From: Novosphingobium sp. Leaf2
GTDB taxonomy: Bacteria; Pseudomonadota; Alphaproteobacteria; Sphingomonadales; Sphingomonadaceae
DNA length: 64,000 nt
Direction: 5' to 3'
NCBI RefSeq assembly: GCF_001421325.1
Contig: NZ_LMJY01000016.1
Location: 124,307-188,306, forward strand
Shown here one piece after another: positions 1 through 8,046 of this stretch (positions are counted from its first letter, which is position 1; the number at the start of each line of letters is the position of its first letter). Below the pieces are notes generated by a model. It was not told the DNA's origin and did no database searches. It was given only the letters and a program-made list of their open reading frames with translations. A program made the translations under genes and the position numbers.

Positions 1-223
1 CGGCGACATACGCATTGTCCGTCGAAACGCTCCGACTTGCGATGAACGTCTCGTACAAGAACCACACGATGCCAATCGCGACCACTGCGATGCCCAAGCC
101 GATCAGCAGCTTTTTCCGGCTGCGCTTGGCGATAACGCGCTCGCCACCGGTGTTGGCGCTGGCGTTTTCCGCGTTGGCCTCGTCGTCGTGGGCGGCCGGC
201 GCGGCCTGCTCGGTGTCAGTCAT
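1..223 (-). CDS. EmrA/HlyD-family membrane fusion protein (partial, N-terminus)
   Basis: Only the first 74 codons are present; the gene runs off the left edge of the window. The visible part has an acidic Ala/Glu/Asn-rich cytoplasmic head of about 30 residues, a basic patch (AKRSRKK), one membrane segment of about 20 residues (LLIGLGIAVVAIGIVWF) and then VSTDNAYVA, which matches the start of the periplasmic part of EmrA-type adaptors. Such proteins link an inner-membrane drug exporter to an outer-membrane channel. The ATG at 221-223 shares its A with the TGA stop of the upstream nodT-like gene, so the two are translationally coupled. An EmrB-type MFS pump would be expected next, outside the window. 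Identification rests on the N-terminus alone. Confidence 0.82.
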   Translation of the reverse strand, partial: MTDTEQAAPAAHDDEANAENASANTGGERVIAKRSRKKLLIGLGIAVVAIGIVWFLYETFIASRSVSTDNAYVA

Positions 224-1677
224 CAAAGAGGCGCTTTCTTACTGGATTCGTCAGTGTAACCCCCGCCCAGGGCGCGCTTGAGCGCGACTTCACTGGCGAG
301 GGTGGAGAAATGGGCGTCAACTGCGGCCAGCCGCGCCTGATAAGCGGTATCCTCGACAGACAGCGTATCGATGTAGGTGTTGAGACCGCCGCGATAGCGC
401 TGCCCCGCCAGGTTGAGCGCGGCGTCGGCCTGGTTGCGCGCATCGATTGCGTGGCGTTCCTGTTCGGCGGCCGACGCGCGGGTGGACAAGGCATCCGCCA
501 CTTCCTGAAGCGCCGTCACCACAGTCTTGTTGTAGCTCGCGACCTCGGTATCGTAGCCGCCGCGCGAAAGCCGATATTGCCCGGACAGCTTGCCACCCTG
601 GAAAATCGGCAGGCTGATCGCCGCCCCGGCACTGCCATAGTCGGATCCGCTATCGAACAGCCGCGAAAGGCCCAGCGAACTGAGCCCGATGAGGCCGCTA
701 AGGGAAATGTCCGGCAGGAAAGACTTACGGGCATATTCCAAGGTCTTGTCGGATGCCTCCACCAGGCGGCGCTGCACAACGATGTCGGGCCGGCGACCTG
801 CCAGCGCGATTCCGGCATCTGCCGGCACCGGCGTGGTGGGGATGGTAGCGATAGGCTGCGGAACCAGGTCGCGAGTCCGGTCCGGCCCGGCTCCCAGCAG
901 CGCCGCGATCGCATGGCGCCGCAGTTCAATCTGCTCCCGATTGGCGGCGCCATCTATTGCTGCGCGCGCAGCTTCGGCATTCGATTGACGCAGCGGACTT
1001 TGGTTTTCAATCCCTTGCGATACCCGCTGGCCTACCAGCTTGGCAGATTGCTGGCGCGCAGCCAGCGTCTGGTCGAGCACCTTCTGGCGTTCCAGCAGAC
1101 GGGCGAGATCGAAATAGCTCGATACGACTTGCGAGGACAACGTCAGTTCGGCTTGCCGCTCATCGGCGATGGCGGCTTCGGTTGCTGAAGTCGCAGCGGC
1201 AAGCAGCGCGCGTTTCTTTCCCCACAAGTCCAGGTCCAGGCTGGCTGACAGCGCCAGTGATCCATAGCCCTTCCACCCTTGCGGCAAAACCGCAGCAGGC
1301 GTGCCGTTGTTATAGCTTTGCTTCTCTACGTCAGCCGAACCCTGACCGTTGATTTGCGGCAACAGCGAAGCGCGCGATGTTTCCATCGCACCCTGCGCCT
1401 GCCGGATACGGGCAAGGGCCGTCGCCACATCAGGGGAGCCCTGCAATGCCTCGTCCACCAACCCATTAAGCTGCGCGTCGCCATAGGCGGTCCACCATCG
1501 CTGAACTGGCCACGCATCCTGGGCCGCTGTCGGCGCGATGGAAGCCGAGCTTTGAAGGTTAGCGGGTGGCCGTAGCTGGGGAAGCGGGCCAAGATCCGGC
1601 GCACCACACCCAGCGAGCGAAAGGGTGACGGCCAGCATCGACACTGCCGAGACTCGAGATTTAGGAACTGTACACAT
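223..1677 (-). CDS. NodT-family outer membrane efflux lipoprotein
   Basis: A 484-residue OprM/NodT-type (TolC-like) outer-membrane channel subunit of a tripartite multidrug efflux pump. The chosen ATG at 1675-1677 gives a lipoprotein signal with basic n-region PKSR, a hydrophobic stretch and the lipobox LAGC; longer in-frame starts would spoil it. The body has the two OEP repeats typical of the family, with long alpha-helical Ala/Gln/Arg-rich stretches, the GxRPDI-type segment (AGRRPDIVVQRR) and the conserved tail region (QRYRGGLNTYIDTLSVEDTA). It is first in an operon with the EmrA-like gene (1-bp overlap) and divergent from the TetR gene, which is the usual arrangement for a substrate-inducible pump. 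The predicted promoter puts the mRNA 5' end only a few bases before this ATG. Confidence 0.93.
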   Translation of the reverse strand: MCTVPKSRVSAVSMLAVTLSLAGCGAPDLGPLPQLRPPANLQSSASIAPTAAQDAWPVQRWWTAYGDAQLNGLVDEALQGSPDVATALARIRQAQGAMETSRASLLPQINGQGSADVEKQSYNNGTPAAVLPQGWKGYGSLALSASLDLDLWGKKRALLAAATSATEAAIADERQAELTLSSQVVSSYFDLARLLERQKVLDQTLAARQQSAKLVGQRVSQGIENQSPLRQSNAEAARAAIDGAANREQIELRRHAIAALLGAGPDRTRDLVPQPIATIPTTPVPADAGIALAGRRPDIVVQRRLVEASDKTLEYARKSFLPDISLSGLIGLSSLGLSRLFDSGSDYGSAGAAISLPIFQGGKLSGQYRLSRGGYDTEVASYNKTVVTALQEVADALSTRASAAEQERHAIDARNQADAALNLAGQRYRGGLNTYIDTLSVEDTAYQARLAAVDAHFSTLASEVALKRALGGGYTDESSKKAPL

Positions 1678-1686
1678 TGGTACGGT
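1667..1686. promoter_or_regulatory. Imperfect second TetR-type site over the efflux transcription start
   Basis: ACTGTAC at 1667-1673 and GTACGGT at 1680-1686 are inverted copies (6 of 7 match) separated by 6 bp. The half-sites match those of the perfect palindrome at 1723-1737, but the spacing differs. The element covers the predicted start of efflux transcription and the nodT-like start codon. A role as a weaker repressor site is inference. Confidence 0.35.
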
Positions 1687-1687
1687 T

Positions 1688-1716
1688 TCTATCCTTTCGC
1701 GGGTTGCGAATGTCAA
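1688..1716 (-). promoter_or_regulatory. Predicted sigma-70 promoter of the efflux operon
   Basis: On the minus strand TTGACA (1711-1716) is followed after exactly 17 bp by GATAGA (1688-1693). The -35 is consensus and the -10 is weak. Transcription would begin near 1681, about 4 bases before the chosen ATG, so the message may be nearly leaderless. Confidence 0.5.
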
Positions 1717-1732
1717 TTGAAAACTGTACCAT
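1704..1732 (+). promoter_or_regulatory. Predicted tetR promoter
   Basis: TTGCGA (1704-1709), 17 bp, TACCAT (1727-1732). Transcription would start at about 1739-1740, i.e. at the tetR ATG, which fits the absence of a Shine-Dalgarno sequence there. The -10 lies inside the palindrome at 1723-1737. Confidence 0.45.
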
Positions 1733-1737
1733 ACAGT
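1723..1737. promoter_or_regulatory. TetR operator palindrome
   Basis: Perfect inverted repeat ACTGTA-CCA-TACAGT, 15 bp, in the intergenic region between the divergent efflux and tetR genes. It overlaps the predicted tetR -10 and lies 6 bp from the -35 of the efflux promoter. The position and symmetry fit a TetR dimer site that autorepresses tetR and controls the pump. Confidence 0.65.
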
Positions 1738-1739
1738 AC

Positions 1740-2357
1740 ATGATGACGGAAAAATGTGGGGTTGGTAAACGGGAACTCAACAAGGCCCGCAAACGCGCCG
1801 AGATCGTGCAGGTTGCCGCCTCCATGTTTCTGGAGCAAGGGTATGCCGCCACCACGATGAGTGCGATCGCCGATACGCTGGGCGGTTCGAAGGCGACGCT
1901 CTGGGCGCATTTCTCCTCAAAGGAAGATGTGTTTTCCGCCGTACTGGATCGGCATGTCGATACCTTTTCCAGAAGTATCGACGAGGTGCTGACCGGCCAG
2001 ACTTTTTCCGTGCCTGCGCTGCGCCGCGCGTGCCTGCGTTTCATCGATTGTCTGCTGCGCGAAAGCTCGATCCTGCTGTATCGCATGGTGATGAGCGAAG
2101 GCGATCGCTTCCCGGAGTTGCGGGAAGCATTCTATACGCGGGGTCCAATCAAGCTGCGCACCCGTGTCGCCGGCTTTTTTGCCACCGTTTTCGACGATGA
2201 CGACGCTCACGCACTCACGCAGCTCATGGTGGCGGCCGTGACCGGGTATCGCTCCGACCTGATTATGAAACCGGATCGAAGCGGCGTGGATCACGAAGCC
2301 TTCGTGGACACGATGCTCAGGCATATCGCGTGGCCTGAACCCCGCAGCAATGCGTAG
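1740..2357 (+). CDS. TetR/AcrR-family transcriptional repressor
   Basis: A 205-residue regulator. An N-terminal TetR helix-turn-helix spans about residues 17-65 (EIVQVAASMFLEQGYAATT, then GGSKATLWAHFSSKEDVF). A C-terminal ligand-binding domain of the AcrR/efflux-regulator type follows, including the common LYRMVMSEGDRFPEL segment. The gene is divergent from a NodT/EmrA efflux operon, which is its likely target. Tandem ATGs occur at 1740 and 1743; no Shine-Dalgarno precedes them and the predicted transcription start falls on them, so translation may be leaderless. An in-frame ATG at 1710 is a less likely start because it lies upstream of that point. The ligand is unknown. Confidence 0.93.
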   Translation: MMTEKCGVGKRELNKARKRAEIVQVAASMFLEQGYAATTMSAIADTLGGSKATLWAHFSSKEDVFSAVLDRHVDTFSRSIDEVLTGQTFSVPALRRACLRFIDCLLRESSILLYRMVMSEGDRFPELREAFYTRGPIKLRTRVAGFFATVFDDDDAHALTQLMVAAVTGYRSDLIMKPDRSGVDHEAFVDTMLRHIAWPEPRSNA

Positions 2358-2361
2358 GATC

Positions 2362-3207
2362 CTACTCCGCGCGGGAGAGTGTTCCACCGGATGATACGAC
2401 AGTTACCCGCCCGGCAACCCATACGGCGCCATCGGCACTTTGCGAGCAGTAGACCATCCCGTCTGCGCCGACCTTGCAGCCTTGCGCCGCCACATAAGCG
2501 CAGCTGGCCTGCCCGCTTGCGAATAGGTATTGGGCGATAGCGGCGTTCAAGCTACCGGTAACCGGGTCTTCGCACAGCCTGCCATTGCCATCGACGAAAA
2601 ATGCCCTCACCGCGTATTGAGCAGTGCTGCCCGGCGGGTAAGTGCCAAGCAAGGCGACGTCCGCCCCCTTTGGCCCGTGCGTTGCTGGCTCTGCCGCTAA
2701 CACTGCGTCCGCAGAATCCAGATGGAGCAGCTTCCAATCCGGCCCGTTTGACGCGTGAACGGCGGCGACAACCTGTTCAGGCGACGCCCCGGTGAGGGCG
2801 ATAACCTGCGCCCGTTCCCGATCGTTCAGCGGACCGGATCGGATCAAGGGCGGCGCTCTGAATGCCAGCTTGTCATCATCCGTGCGCACATCGACCAGGC
2901 CAATCCCGCACTCCTGCACCACGACCCCGGGCCGGCGGGGAATGCCGCCGGCGGCAAGCCATGCGCACGCGGTGCCGAGCGTAGGATGGCCGGCGAACGG
3001 CAATTCACCACCAGGGTAGAATATGCGTACCCGGTAATCGGCATCCGAGTCGTTCGGGGGCAGCAGGAACGTCGTTTCGGAAAATCCCAGCCAGCGGGTC
3101 AGCAGCAACATCGCAGAGGGGTCCAGGTTTTCCGCGCCTCGCACGACCGCCAGCGGGTTGCCGTTCATCACTCCGGAGCCGAACACATCGATCAGGTCAA
3201 GCAACAT
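2362..3207 (-). CDS. PhzF family isomerase/epimerase
   Basis: A 281-residue protein of the phenazine biosynthesis PhzF fold (diaminopimelate-epimerase-like). Seen in sequence: the N-terminal NGNPLAVV motif, the SETTFLLP segment carrying the conserved catalytic Glu (E44), the PFAGHPTLGTA motif around residues 75-85 and a C-terminal EDPVTGS motif. The E. coli YddE type has a similar length. There are no other phenazine genes nearby, so a phenazine role is unlikely; it is probably an orphan isomerase acting on an unknown metabolite. GAGG precedes the ATG. It is convergent with tetR, with 4 bp between the stop codons. A perfect 24-bp palindrome at 3248-3271 lies 41 bp upstream of its start and may regulate it. 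Confidence 0.9.
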   Translation of the reverse strand: MLLDLIDVFGSGVMNGNPLAVVRGAENLDPSAMLLLTRWLGFSETTFLLPPNDSDADYRVRIFYPGGELPFAGHPTLGTACAWLAAGGIPRRPGVVVQECGIGLVDVRTDDDKLAFRAPPLIRSGPLNDRERAQVIALTGASPEQVVAAVHASNGPDWKLLHLDSADAVLAAEPATHGPKGADVALLGTYPPGSTAQYAVRAFFVDGNGRLCEDPVTGSLNAAIAQYLFASGQASCAYVAAQGCKVGADGMVYCSQSADGAVWVAGRVTVVSSGGTLSRAE

Positions 3208-3247
3208 GATGAGCCTCGTTATGCAGCCTATTGAACGCGTGCGCGTT

Positions 3248-3271
3248 TCGATGAGGCAATTGCCTCATCGA
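3248..3271. promoter_or_regulatory. Perfect 24-bp palindrome, candidate operator
   Basis: TCGATGAGGCAA at 3248-3259 followed directly by its exact reverse complement TTGCCTCATCGA at 3260-3271, with no spacer and no mismatch. It lies between divergent phzF (start 3207) and the glycine-zipper gene (start 3325). No T-run follows on either strand, so a terminator is unlikely. The cognate regulator is not evident. Confidence 0.6.
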
Positions 3272-3324
3272 CGTACCACTGTCGATGGCGCTCGCAAGAC
3301 AACGGTATCGCAGGAGCAGGAACC

Positions 3325-3753
3325 ATGAAAAAGTCCTTGATGGCGTTTGCAGCTTTCGCGGCGACGATCACCGCCGTCCCTATCGCACCCGCACTTGGCG
3401 ACCCGCCGCCATGGGCGCCGGCAAACGGTCGCCGGGATCACGACAGGCAGGACGGGCGAGATTACCGAGGCGGACGGGACTACCGCGCCGCACAGCTGTA
3501 CGATTCGCGCGGTCGCTATCGCGAGCCGCGCCGGATCACGCGCGATTCGTACGTCTGGCGCGGACGGGACGGACGCTACTACTGCAAGCGAGACAATGGC
3601 ACGACCGGCTTGATCATTGGCGCGGGCGTTGGCGCGCTGGCCGGCAACCAGATCGCCGGCCGAGGTGATCGCACCCTCGGCACCGTGCTTGGCGGGGTCC
3701 TGGGTGGCGTGCTGGGCCAGCGGATTGATCGCGGCGACATTCAGTGTCGATAA
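3325..3753 (+). CDS. Secreted glycine-zipper (17 kDa surface-antigen-like) protein
   Basis: 142 residues with an N-terminal signal peptide (MKKSLMAFAAFAATITA, cleavage expected near ALG-D). The middle is rich in Arg, Asp, Gly and Tyr and ends in DGRYYCKRDNGTTG. The C-terminal glycine-zipper 2TM segment (GAGVGALAGNQIAGRGDRTL, then GGVLGGVLGQRIDRG) is of the kind found in Rickettsia 17 kDa antigen and related outer-membrane-associated proteins. GGAG precedes the ATG. It is followed by a shorter paralogue at 4112-4447 sharing the whole C-terminal half. Function unknown; a structural or membrane-insertion role in the envelope is inference. Confidence 0.85.
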   Translation: MKKSLMAFAAFAATITAVPIAPALGDPPPWAPANGRRDHDRQDGRDYRGGRDYRAAQLYDSRGRYREPRRITRDSYVWRGRDGRYYCKRDNGTTGLIIGAGVGALAGNQIAGRGDRTLGTVLGGVLGGVLGQRIDRGDIQCR

Positions 3754-4111
3754 GCTGAATTTTCGAACCAGACGTGTGACCTAAGAGCGGCGCGCCACGA
3801 TCGATGGTGCGCCATCTTTGTTGCCAGCAAGCATATTCTGCAAACGCTGGCCCGATAATATTCAAATTTTTATCGGTGATTTCAAACCCTGGACGTGCCC
3901 TTTGGCGCAGACTAGCCGGCAAACCGCCTTTGCGGAGGAACAAAAGGGCGGCCGGAATATTCTCATTCCACACAATCTTTCGTTTCGTCGCGCGCGCCGA
4001 GCGCCTCGTCATGGATTTGTGTTCACAACGATCCGTTCATCTGACGTTGTGGATCGATGAACGAAAAGCGGCGTTATCAATTTACACCGCAACAACCTGA
4101 GGGCAAATTTC
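3754..4111. other. Intergenic region between the two glycine-zipper genes
   Basis: 358 bp without a convincing gene. It holds a terminator-like hairpin at 3789-3813 and an AT-rich stretch around 3850-3890. Short overlapping ORFs in it lack family-like composition. The promoter of the second gene probably lies in its right half. Confidence 0.5.
3789..3813 (+). terminator. Hairpin after the first glycine-zipper gene
   Basis: GGCGCGCCA (3789-3797), a 7-nt loop, TGGTGCGCC (3805-3813): a 9-bp stem with one G-T pair, followed by ATCTTTG. The T-tail is weak. Confidence 0.5.
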
Positions 4112-4447
4112 ATGCGTAAAGCCATTCTCGCCGCCACCATGATGGCGATCACCCTTCCCGCCACCTTGGCCGTTACAGGCCCCGCTGAGGCGCGTGACCG
4201 CCACGAACGTCGCTATCAGCGCACACATGATGGTGTGCGCTACTGGCGCGGCAATGACGGGCGTTATCGCTGCAAGCGTAACAACGGCACGACCGGTCTG
4301 TTGATCGGCGGCGTCGGCGGGGCGCTTGCCGGGCGTGCGATCGATACCCGCGGCGACCGTACAGTCGGTACTCTTCTTGGTGCTGCCGGTGGTGCCGTGC
4401 TGGGCCGCGAAATCGACCGTGGCGGCTCGCGTTCGCGCTGCCGCTGA
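4112..4447 (+). CDS. Secreted glycine-zipper protein, paralogue of 3325-3753
   Basis: 111 residues with a signal peptide (MRKAILAATMMAITLPATL) cut near AEA-R. A YWRGNDGRYRCKRNNGTTG segment leads into a glycine-zipper 2TM region (GGVGGALAGRAIDTRGDRTV, then AAGGAVLGREIDRGG). This is the same order of blocks as the upstream gene (DGRY-x-CKR-x-NGTTG, GALAG, GDRT-x-GT, VLG-x-x-IDRG), so the pair arose by tandem duplication. The second copy lacks about 30 residues of the Arg/Asp-rich middle. Envelope-associated; function unknown. Confidence 0.84.
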   Translation: MRKAILAATMMAITLPATLAVTGPAEARDRHERRYQRTHDGVRYWRGNDGRYRCKRNNGTTGLLIGGVGGALAGRAIDTRGDRTVGTLLGAAGGAVLGREIDRGGSRSRCR

Positions 4448-4469
4448 TTTCAGCAGAAGCTCCGCTGAA

Positions 4470-4504
4470 AAGGGCGCGTCATCCCAAAAGGATGGCGCGC
4501 CCTT
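4470..4504 (+). terminator. Rho-independent terminator after the second glycine-zipper gene
   Basis: AAGGGCGCGTCATCC (4470-4484), loop CAAAA, GGATGGCGCGCCCTT (4490-4504): a 15-bp stem with a single G-T pair. Confidence 0.8.
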
Positions 4505-4628
4505 CGGCGTTTATCGTCGGGCATCTGCCAGGCTTGGAGCCTGCGCCCTTTCCTAAGCCTATCGGCTATGCTCCTATCCTGGCAATGTTCTCGCAGCCCG
4601 AACTATCGATGAAAGGCCCGGCAGCGCT

Positions 4629-5390
4629 ATGACTCGCATTGACCGCCCTGCCGTTCTGGTGACCGGCGGTGCCAAGCGCATTGGCGCTGCCATCTCGCGC
4701 GCGTTCGGCCAAGCTGGATGGCACGTCGTGATCCACTACCACCAGTCCCACGATCAGGCCCAGGCGCTCGCGGCGCAATTGCCGTCGGCGGAAATCATCT
4801 CGTGCGAACTTGACGACTGGGAACAAGGCCCTGCGATGATTCACGCGCTGGCGCATAAACTGGCCGACTGGCGGGTGCTGATCAACTGCGCCGGGGTGTT
4901 CGATCTCGATGCAGCGCAGGAGCTCGACCCCGCCGTTTTCGAGCGCGCGATGCAAGTGAACGCCGCTACGCCGACCCGGATCGGGCAGACGTTCTTAGCC
5001 CACGCCAAGGCGCCTACGGGCCGACGGTTGATCAACATCACCGACCAGAAGCTGCTCAATCCTAACCCGGACTTCTTCTCCTATACGATGAGCAAACATG
5101 CGCTCACCGCCACCGTACCGATGCTGTCGATGGCGCGTGACGACTCGCGTGATCGCATTTACGCGATCGCACCGGGTGCTATCCTTGCCAGCCACGATCA
5201 GTCCGAGGCTGAGGCCGAGGTGTCCCACCGCATGAACCTCTTGGGTCGCCGAGCCACTCCCGAAGATGTAGCGAATGCGGCGCTTTTTCTGGCCGATGGA
5301 TGGCTGGCCAGCGGTGAGACGCTGTACGTCGATTCGGGCCAGCACCTGACGCCCCAACCTCGCGATGTCCTGTTTCTGGCGCGGGAATAA
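4629..5390 (+). CDS. Pteridine-reductase-like short-chain dehydrogenase/reductase
   Basis: 253 residues with a Rossmann fold. The cofactor motif TGGAKRIG sits at residues 12-19 and its Lys-Arg pair favours NADPH. NCAGV follows near residue 87 and the catalytic YTMSK motif near residue 157. The usual catalytic Ser is replaced by Asp in the NITDQ segment, as in pteridine reductases (PTR1/FolM type) rather than classical SDRs. It lies 84 bp upstream of cyclopropane fatty acid synthase on the same strand and may be cotranscribed with it. Reduction of a pteridine or a related carbonyl is likely; the actual substrate is unknown. Confidence 0.85.
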   Translation: MTRIDRPAVLVTGGAKRIGAAISRAFGQAGWHVVIHYHQSHDQAQALAAQLPSAEIISCELDDWEQGPAMIHALAHKLADWRVLINCAGVFDLDAAQELDPAVFERAMQVNAATPTRIGQTFLAHAKAPTGRRLINITDQKLLNPNPDFFSYTMSKHALTATVPMLSMARDDSRDRIYAIAPGAILASHDQSEAEAEVSHRMNLLGRRATPEDVANAALFLADGWLASGETLYVDSGQHLTPQPRDVLFLARE

Positions 5391-5474
5391 GCCGATCCGC
5401 ATCAGGATGTACCTGCGCATAATTGCGCACAAAAGGTCTTGCGCGACGCACGACACCCGCTCAAAAGCCGCCCC

Positions 5475-6719
5475 ATGGCACTAGGCATCATCGATCGCTT
5501 CCTCGAACGCGGCGTCCGTCACGGCGTCCTCGAACTCTCCCGCCCCGATGGCACCCTTCGCCGTTTCGGCACGCCCCACCCCGATTTTCCGAACGTCCGA
5601 ATAAGCCTTACGAAGTCGGCCGAGCGCCGCATTTTGCGCGATCCGCGGCTTGGCGCCGCCGAAGCCTTCATGGATGGCCAGTTGGTCGTCGAGGACGGCG
5701 ACATTATGGGCCTCGTCGAGCTGCTGCGCGCCAATTCCCGCTGGGACAAGGGCGGCGAGCTGAAGGAAACCGGGCCGCTAAAGGTCGCGTTCGACAAGCT
5801 GGTGACGCTGGCCGACGGGGTCAATCGCGCCGCTAGTGCCAAGCGCAATATCGCCCACCATTACGACGTCGGCAATGATCTCTACCGCCTGTTCCTCGAT
5901 ACCGAGCACATGCAGTATTCCTGCGCGTACTGGCCATCCGATGACATCACTCTCGAACAGGCGCAAACCGCCAAGCTGGCGCACATCGCCGCCAAGCTGG
6001 CGATCGAGCCGGGCCAGCGGGTTCTGGATATCGGCTGCGGCTGGGGCGGCATGGCGATCTACCTGGCAAAGCACTTCGACGTGTTCGTCAAGGGCATTAC
6101 GCTGAGCGAAGAACAACTCACCCTCGCCCGTCAGCGGGCCGTGGAAGCCGGCGTCGCGGGGCGCATAGATTTCGAGCTGGTCGATTACCGCGACCTTGCC
6201 GCGCGCGGCGACAAGTTCGACCGCATCGTTTCGGTCGGCATGTTCGAGCATGTGGGACAAGCGCAATTCGCGCGCTTCTTCCGCGATTGCGCCACCATCC
6301 TGAAGGACGACGGTGTCATGCTGCTTCACACCATCGGGCGGATGGGCAGGCCAGGCTCCACCGACGCGTTCACCCGGAAGTACATATTCCCCGGCGGCTA
6401 CATTCCGGCGCTCAGCGAAACGCTGGAGGCGAGCGAAAAAGTCCGCCTGATCGCCACCGACGTGGAAACGCTGCGCCTGCATTATGCCAAGACGCTGCGC
6501 GAATGGTATAAGCGGTGCATTGCCAACAAGGACGCGATCATCGCCATGCAGGATGAGCGTTTCTACCGCATGTGGATTTTCTACCTTTCTGGCGCGACAG
6601 CGGCCTTCGAAAGCGGCGGGATGTGCAATTACCAGATCCAGTACGCCCGCCTGCGCGAAGCCCTGCCCATTACTCGCGACTATCTCGCCCAAAACGAGCA
6701 ACGCCTGCTCGGCACCTGA
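5475..6719 (+). CDS. cfa: Cyclopropane-fatty-acyl-phospholipid synthase family methyltransferase
   Basis: 414 residues from the ATG at 5475 (MALGIIDRF). SAM-dependent enzyme that adds a methylene bridge to cis double bonds of membrane phospholipid acyl chains. Visible motifs: HHYDVGNDLY and the MQYSCAYW segment near residues 140-165, the SAM-binding VLDIGCGWGG, FDRIVSVGMFEHVG, and the C-terminal YFxxGG-like segment YIFPGGYIPALS. The length is close to that of E. coli Cfa. It sits downstream of the SDR gene and upstream of argG. An in-frame ATG at 5439 would add 12 residues of doubtful coding value. Confidence 0.93.
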   Translation: MALGIIDRFLERGVRHGVLELSRPDGTLRRFGTPHPDFPNVRISLTKSAERRILRDPRLGAAEAFMDGQLVVEDGDIMGLVELLRANSRWDKGGELKETGPLKVAFDKLVTLADGVNRAASAKRNIAHHYDVGNDLYRLFLDTEHMQYSCAYWPSDDITLEQAQTAKLAHIAAKLAIEPGQRVLDIGCGWGGMAIYLAKHFDVFVKGITLSEEQLTLARQRAVEAGVAGRIDFELVDYRDLAARGDKFDRIVSVGMFEHVGQAQFARFFRDCATILKDDGVMLLHTIGRMGRPGSTDAFTRKYIFPGGYIPALSETLEASEKVRLIATDVETLRLHYAKTLREWYKRCIANKDAIIAMQDERFYRMWIFYLSGATAAFESGGMCNYQIQYARLREALPITRDYLAQNEQRLLGT

Positions 6720-6725
6720 TCCGCA

Positions 6726-6754
6726 TTGCGAAGCAGGGGCGCACCTGCTAGCCG
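6726..6754 (+). promoter_or_regulatory. Predicted argG promoter
   Basis: TTGCGA (6726-6731), 17 bp, TAGCCG (6749-6754). It fits the promoter pattern seen repeatedly in this window. Confidence 0.4.
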
Positions 6755-6799
6755 CGCGCCCGTTCCGTATAACGCTCCACTTCGCGAAAGTCCGTGCCC

Positions 6800-8020
6800 A
6801 TGTCCGACATCAAGAAGGTCGTTCTCGCCTATTCGGGCGGTCTCGATACCAGCGTCATTCTCAAGTGGCTGCAGGTCAACTATAACTGCGAGGTCGTGAC
6901 TTTCACCGCCGACCTTGGCCAGGGCGAGGAACTGGAGCCGGCGCGCGCCAAGGCCAAGCTTATGGGCCTGCCGGACGAAAACATCTACATCGACGATCTG
7001 CGCGAGGAATTCGTGCGGGACTTCGTGTTCCCGATGATGCGCGCCAACGCCCGCTATGAAGGCGATTACCTGCTGGGAACCTCGATCGCCCGCCCGCTCA
7101 TCTCCAAGCGCCTGATTGAGATCGCGCATGAAACCGGCGCCGATGCCGTCGCCCACGGCGCAACCGGCAAGGGCAACGACCAGGTCCGTTTCGAACTGTC
7201 CGCTTATGCGCTCGATCCCGGCATCAAGGTCATTGCCCCTTGGCGTGAGTGGGACCTTACCAGCCGCACCGCATTGATCGCCTGGGCCGAACAGCATCAG
7301 ATCCCGGTACCCAAGGACAAGCGCGGTGAAAGTCCGTTTTCGACCGACGCCAATCTGCTGCACACCTCGTCCGAAGGCAAAGTGCTTGAAAATCCGTGGG
7401 ATGAGACGCCGGACTACGTCTATTCGCGCACGGTAAATCCCGAAGACGCGCCGGATCAGCCCGAATACATCACCGTCGATTTCGAAAAAGGTGACGGCGT
7501 GGCGCTCAACGGGGTGGCATTAAGCCCCGCCAGCCTGCTTACCCAGCTCAACGAACTGGGTCGCAAGCATGGCATCGGTCGCCTCGATCTTGTCGAGAAC
7601 CGCTTCGTGGGTATGAAATCGCGCGGCATGTATGAAACGCCCGGCGGCGAAATCTACGCACGGGCGCATCGGGGCATCGAGCAGATCACGCTGGACCGGG
7701 GGGCGGCGCACCTCAAGGACGAGTTGATGCCCAAGTATGCCGAACTGATCTACAACGGCTTCTGGTTCGCGCCGGAGCGTGAGATGCTGCAGGCCGCGAT
7801 TGATCACAGCCAGACCCGCGTCAATGGCACCGTGCGGCTGAAGCTGTACAAGGGTTCGGTTTCGGTGGTCGGGCGGCGTAGCCCGGACTCGCTGTATTCG
7901 GAACGGCACGTCACATTCGAAGACGACGCCGGTGCCTATGACCAGAAGGACGCGGCCGGTTTCATCAAGCTCAATGCGCTTCGCCTGCGCTTGCTGGCCC
8001 AGCGTGATTCCCGAAAATAG
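6800..8020 (+). CDS. argG: Argininosuccinate synthase
   Basis: 406 residues. Joins citrulline and aspartate with ATP to form argininosuccinate in arginine biosynthesis. The N-type ATP pyrophosphatase P-loop AYSGGLDTS is at residues 10-18. Other family signatures are [13 protein letters not shown] near residue 115, the [20 protein letters not shown] region and the C-terminal [18 protein letters not shown]. The length is standard. The ATG at 6800 is preferred over the GTG at 6794 because [14 protein letters not shown] is the typical start. It is followed by a good terminator at 8047-8080 and appears monocistronic. Confidence 0.97.
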   Translation: MSDIKKVVLAYSGGLDTSVILKWLQVNYNCEVVTFTADLGQGEELEPARAKAKLMGLPDENIYIDDLREEFVRDFVFPMMRANARYEGDYLLGTSIARPLISKRLIEIAHETGADAVAHGATGKGNDQVRFELSAYALDPGIKVIAPWREWDLTSRTALIAWAEQHQIPVPKDKRGESPFSTDANLLHTSSEGKVLENPWDETPDYVYSRTVNPEDAPDQPEYITVDFEKGDGVALNGVALSPASLLTQLNELGRKHGIGRLDLVENRFVGMKSRGMYETPGGEIYARAHRGIEQITLDRGAAHLKDELMPKYAELIYNGFWFAPEREMLQAAIDHSQTRVNGTVRLKLYKGSVSVVGRRSPDSLYSERHVTFEDDAGAYDQKDAAGFIKLNALRLRLLAQRDSRK

Positions 8021-8046
8021 CTTGCTGCGATATTAACAGAGTCGGT

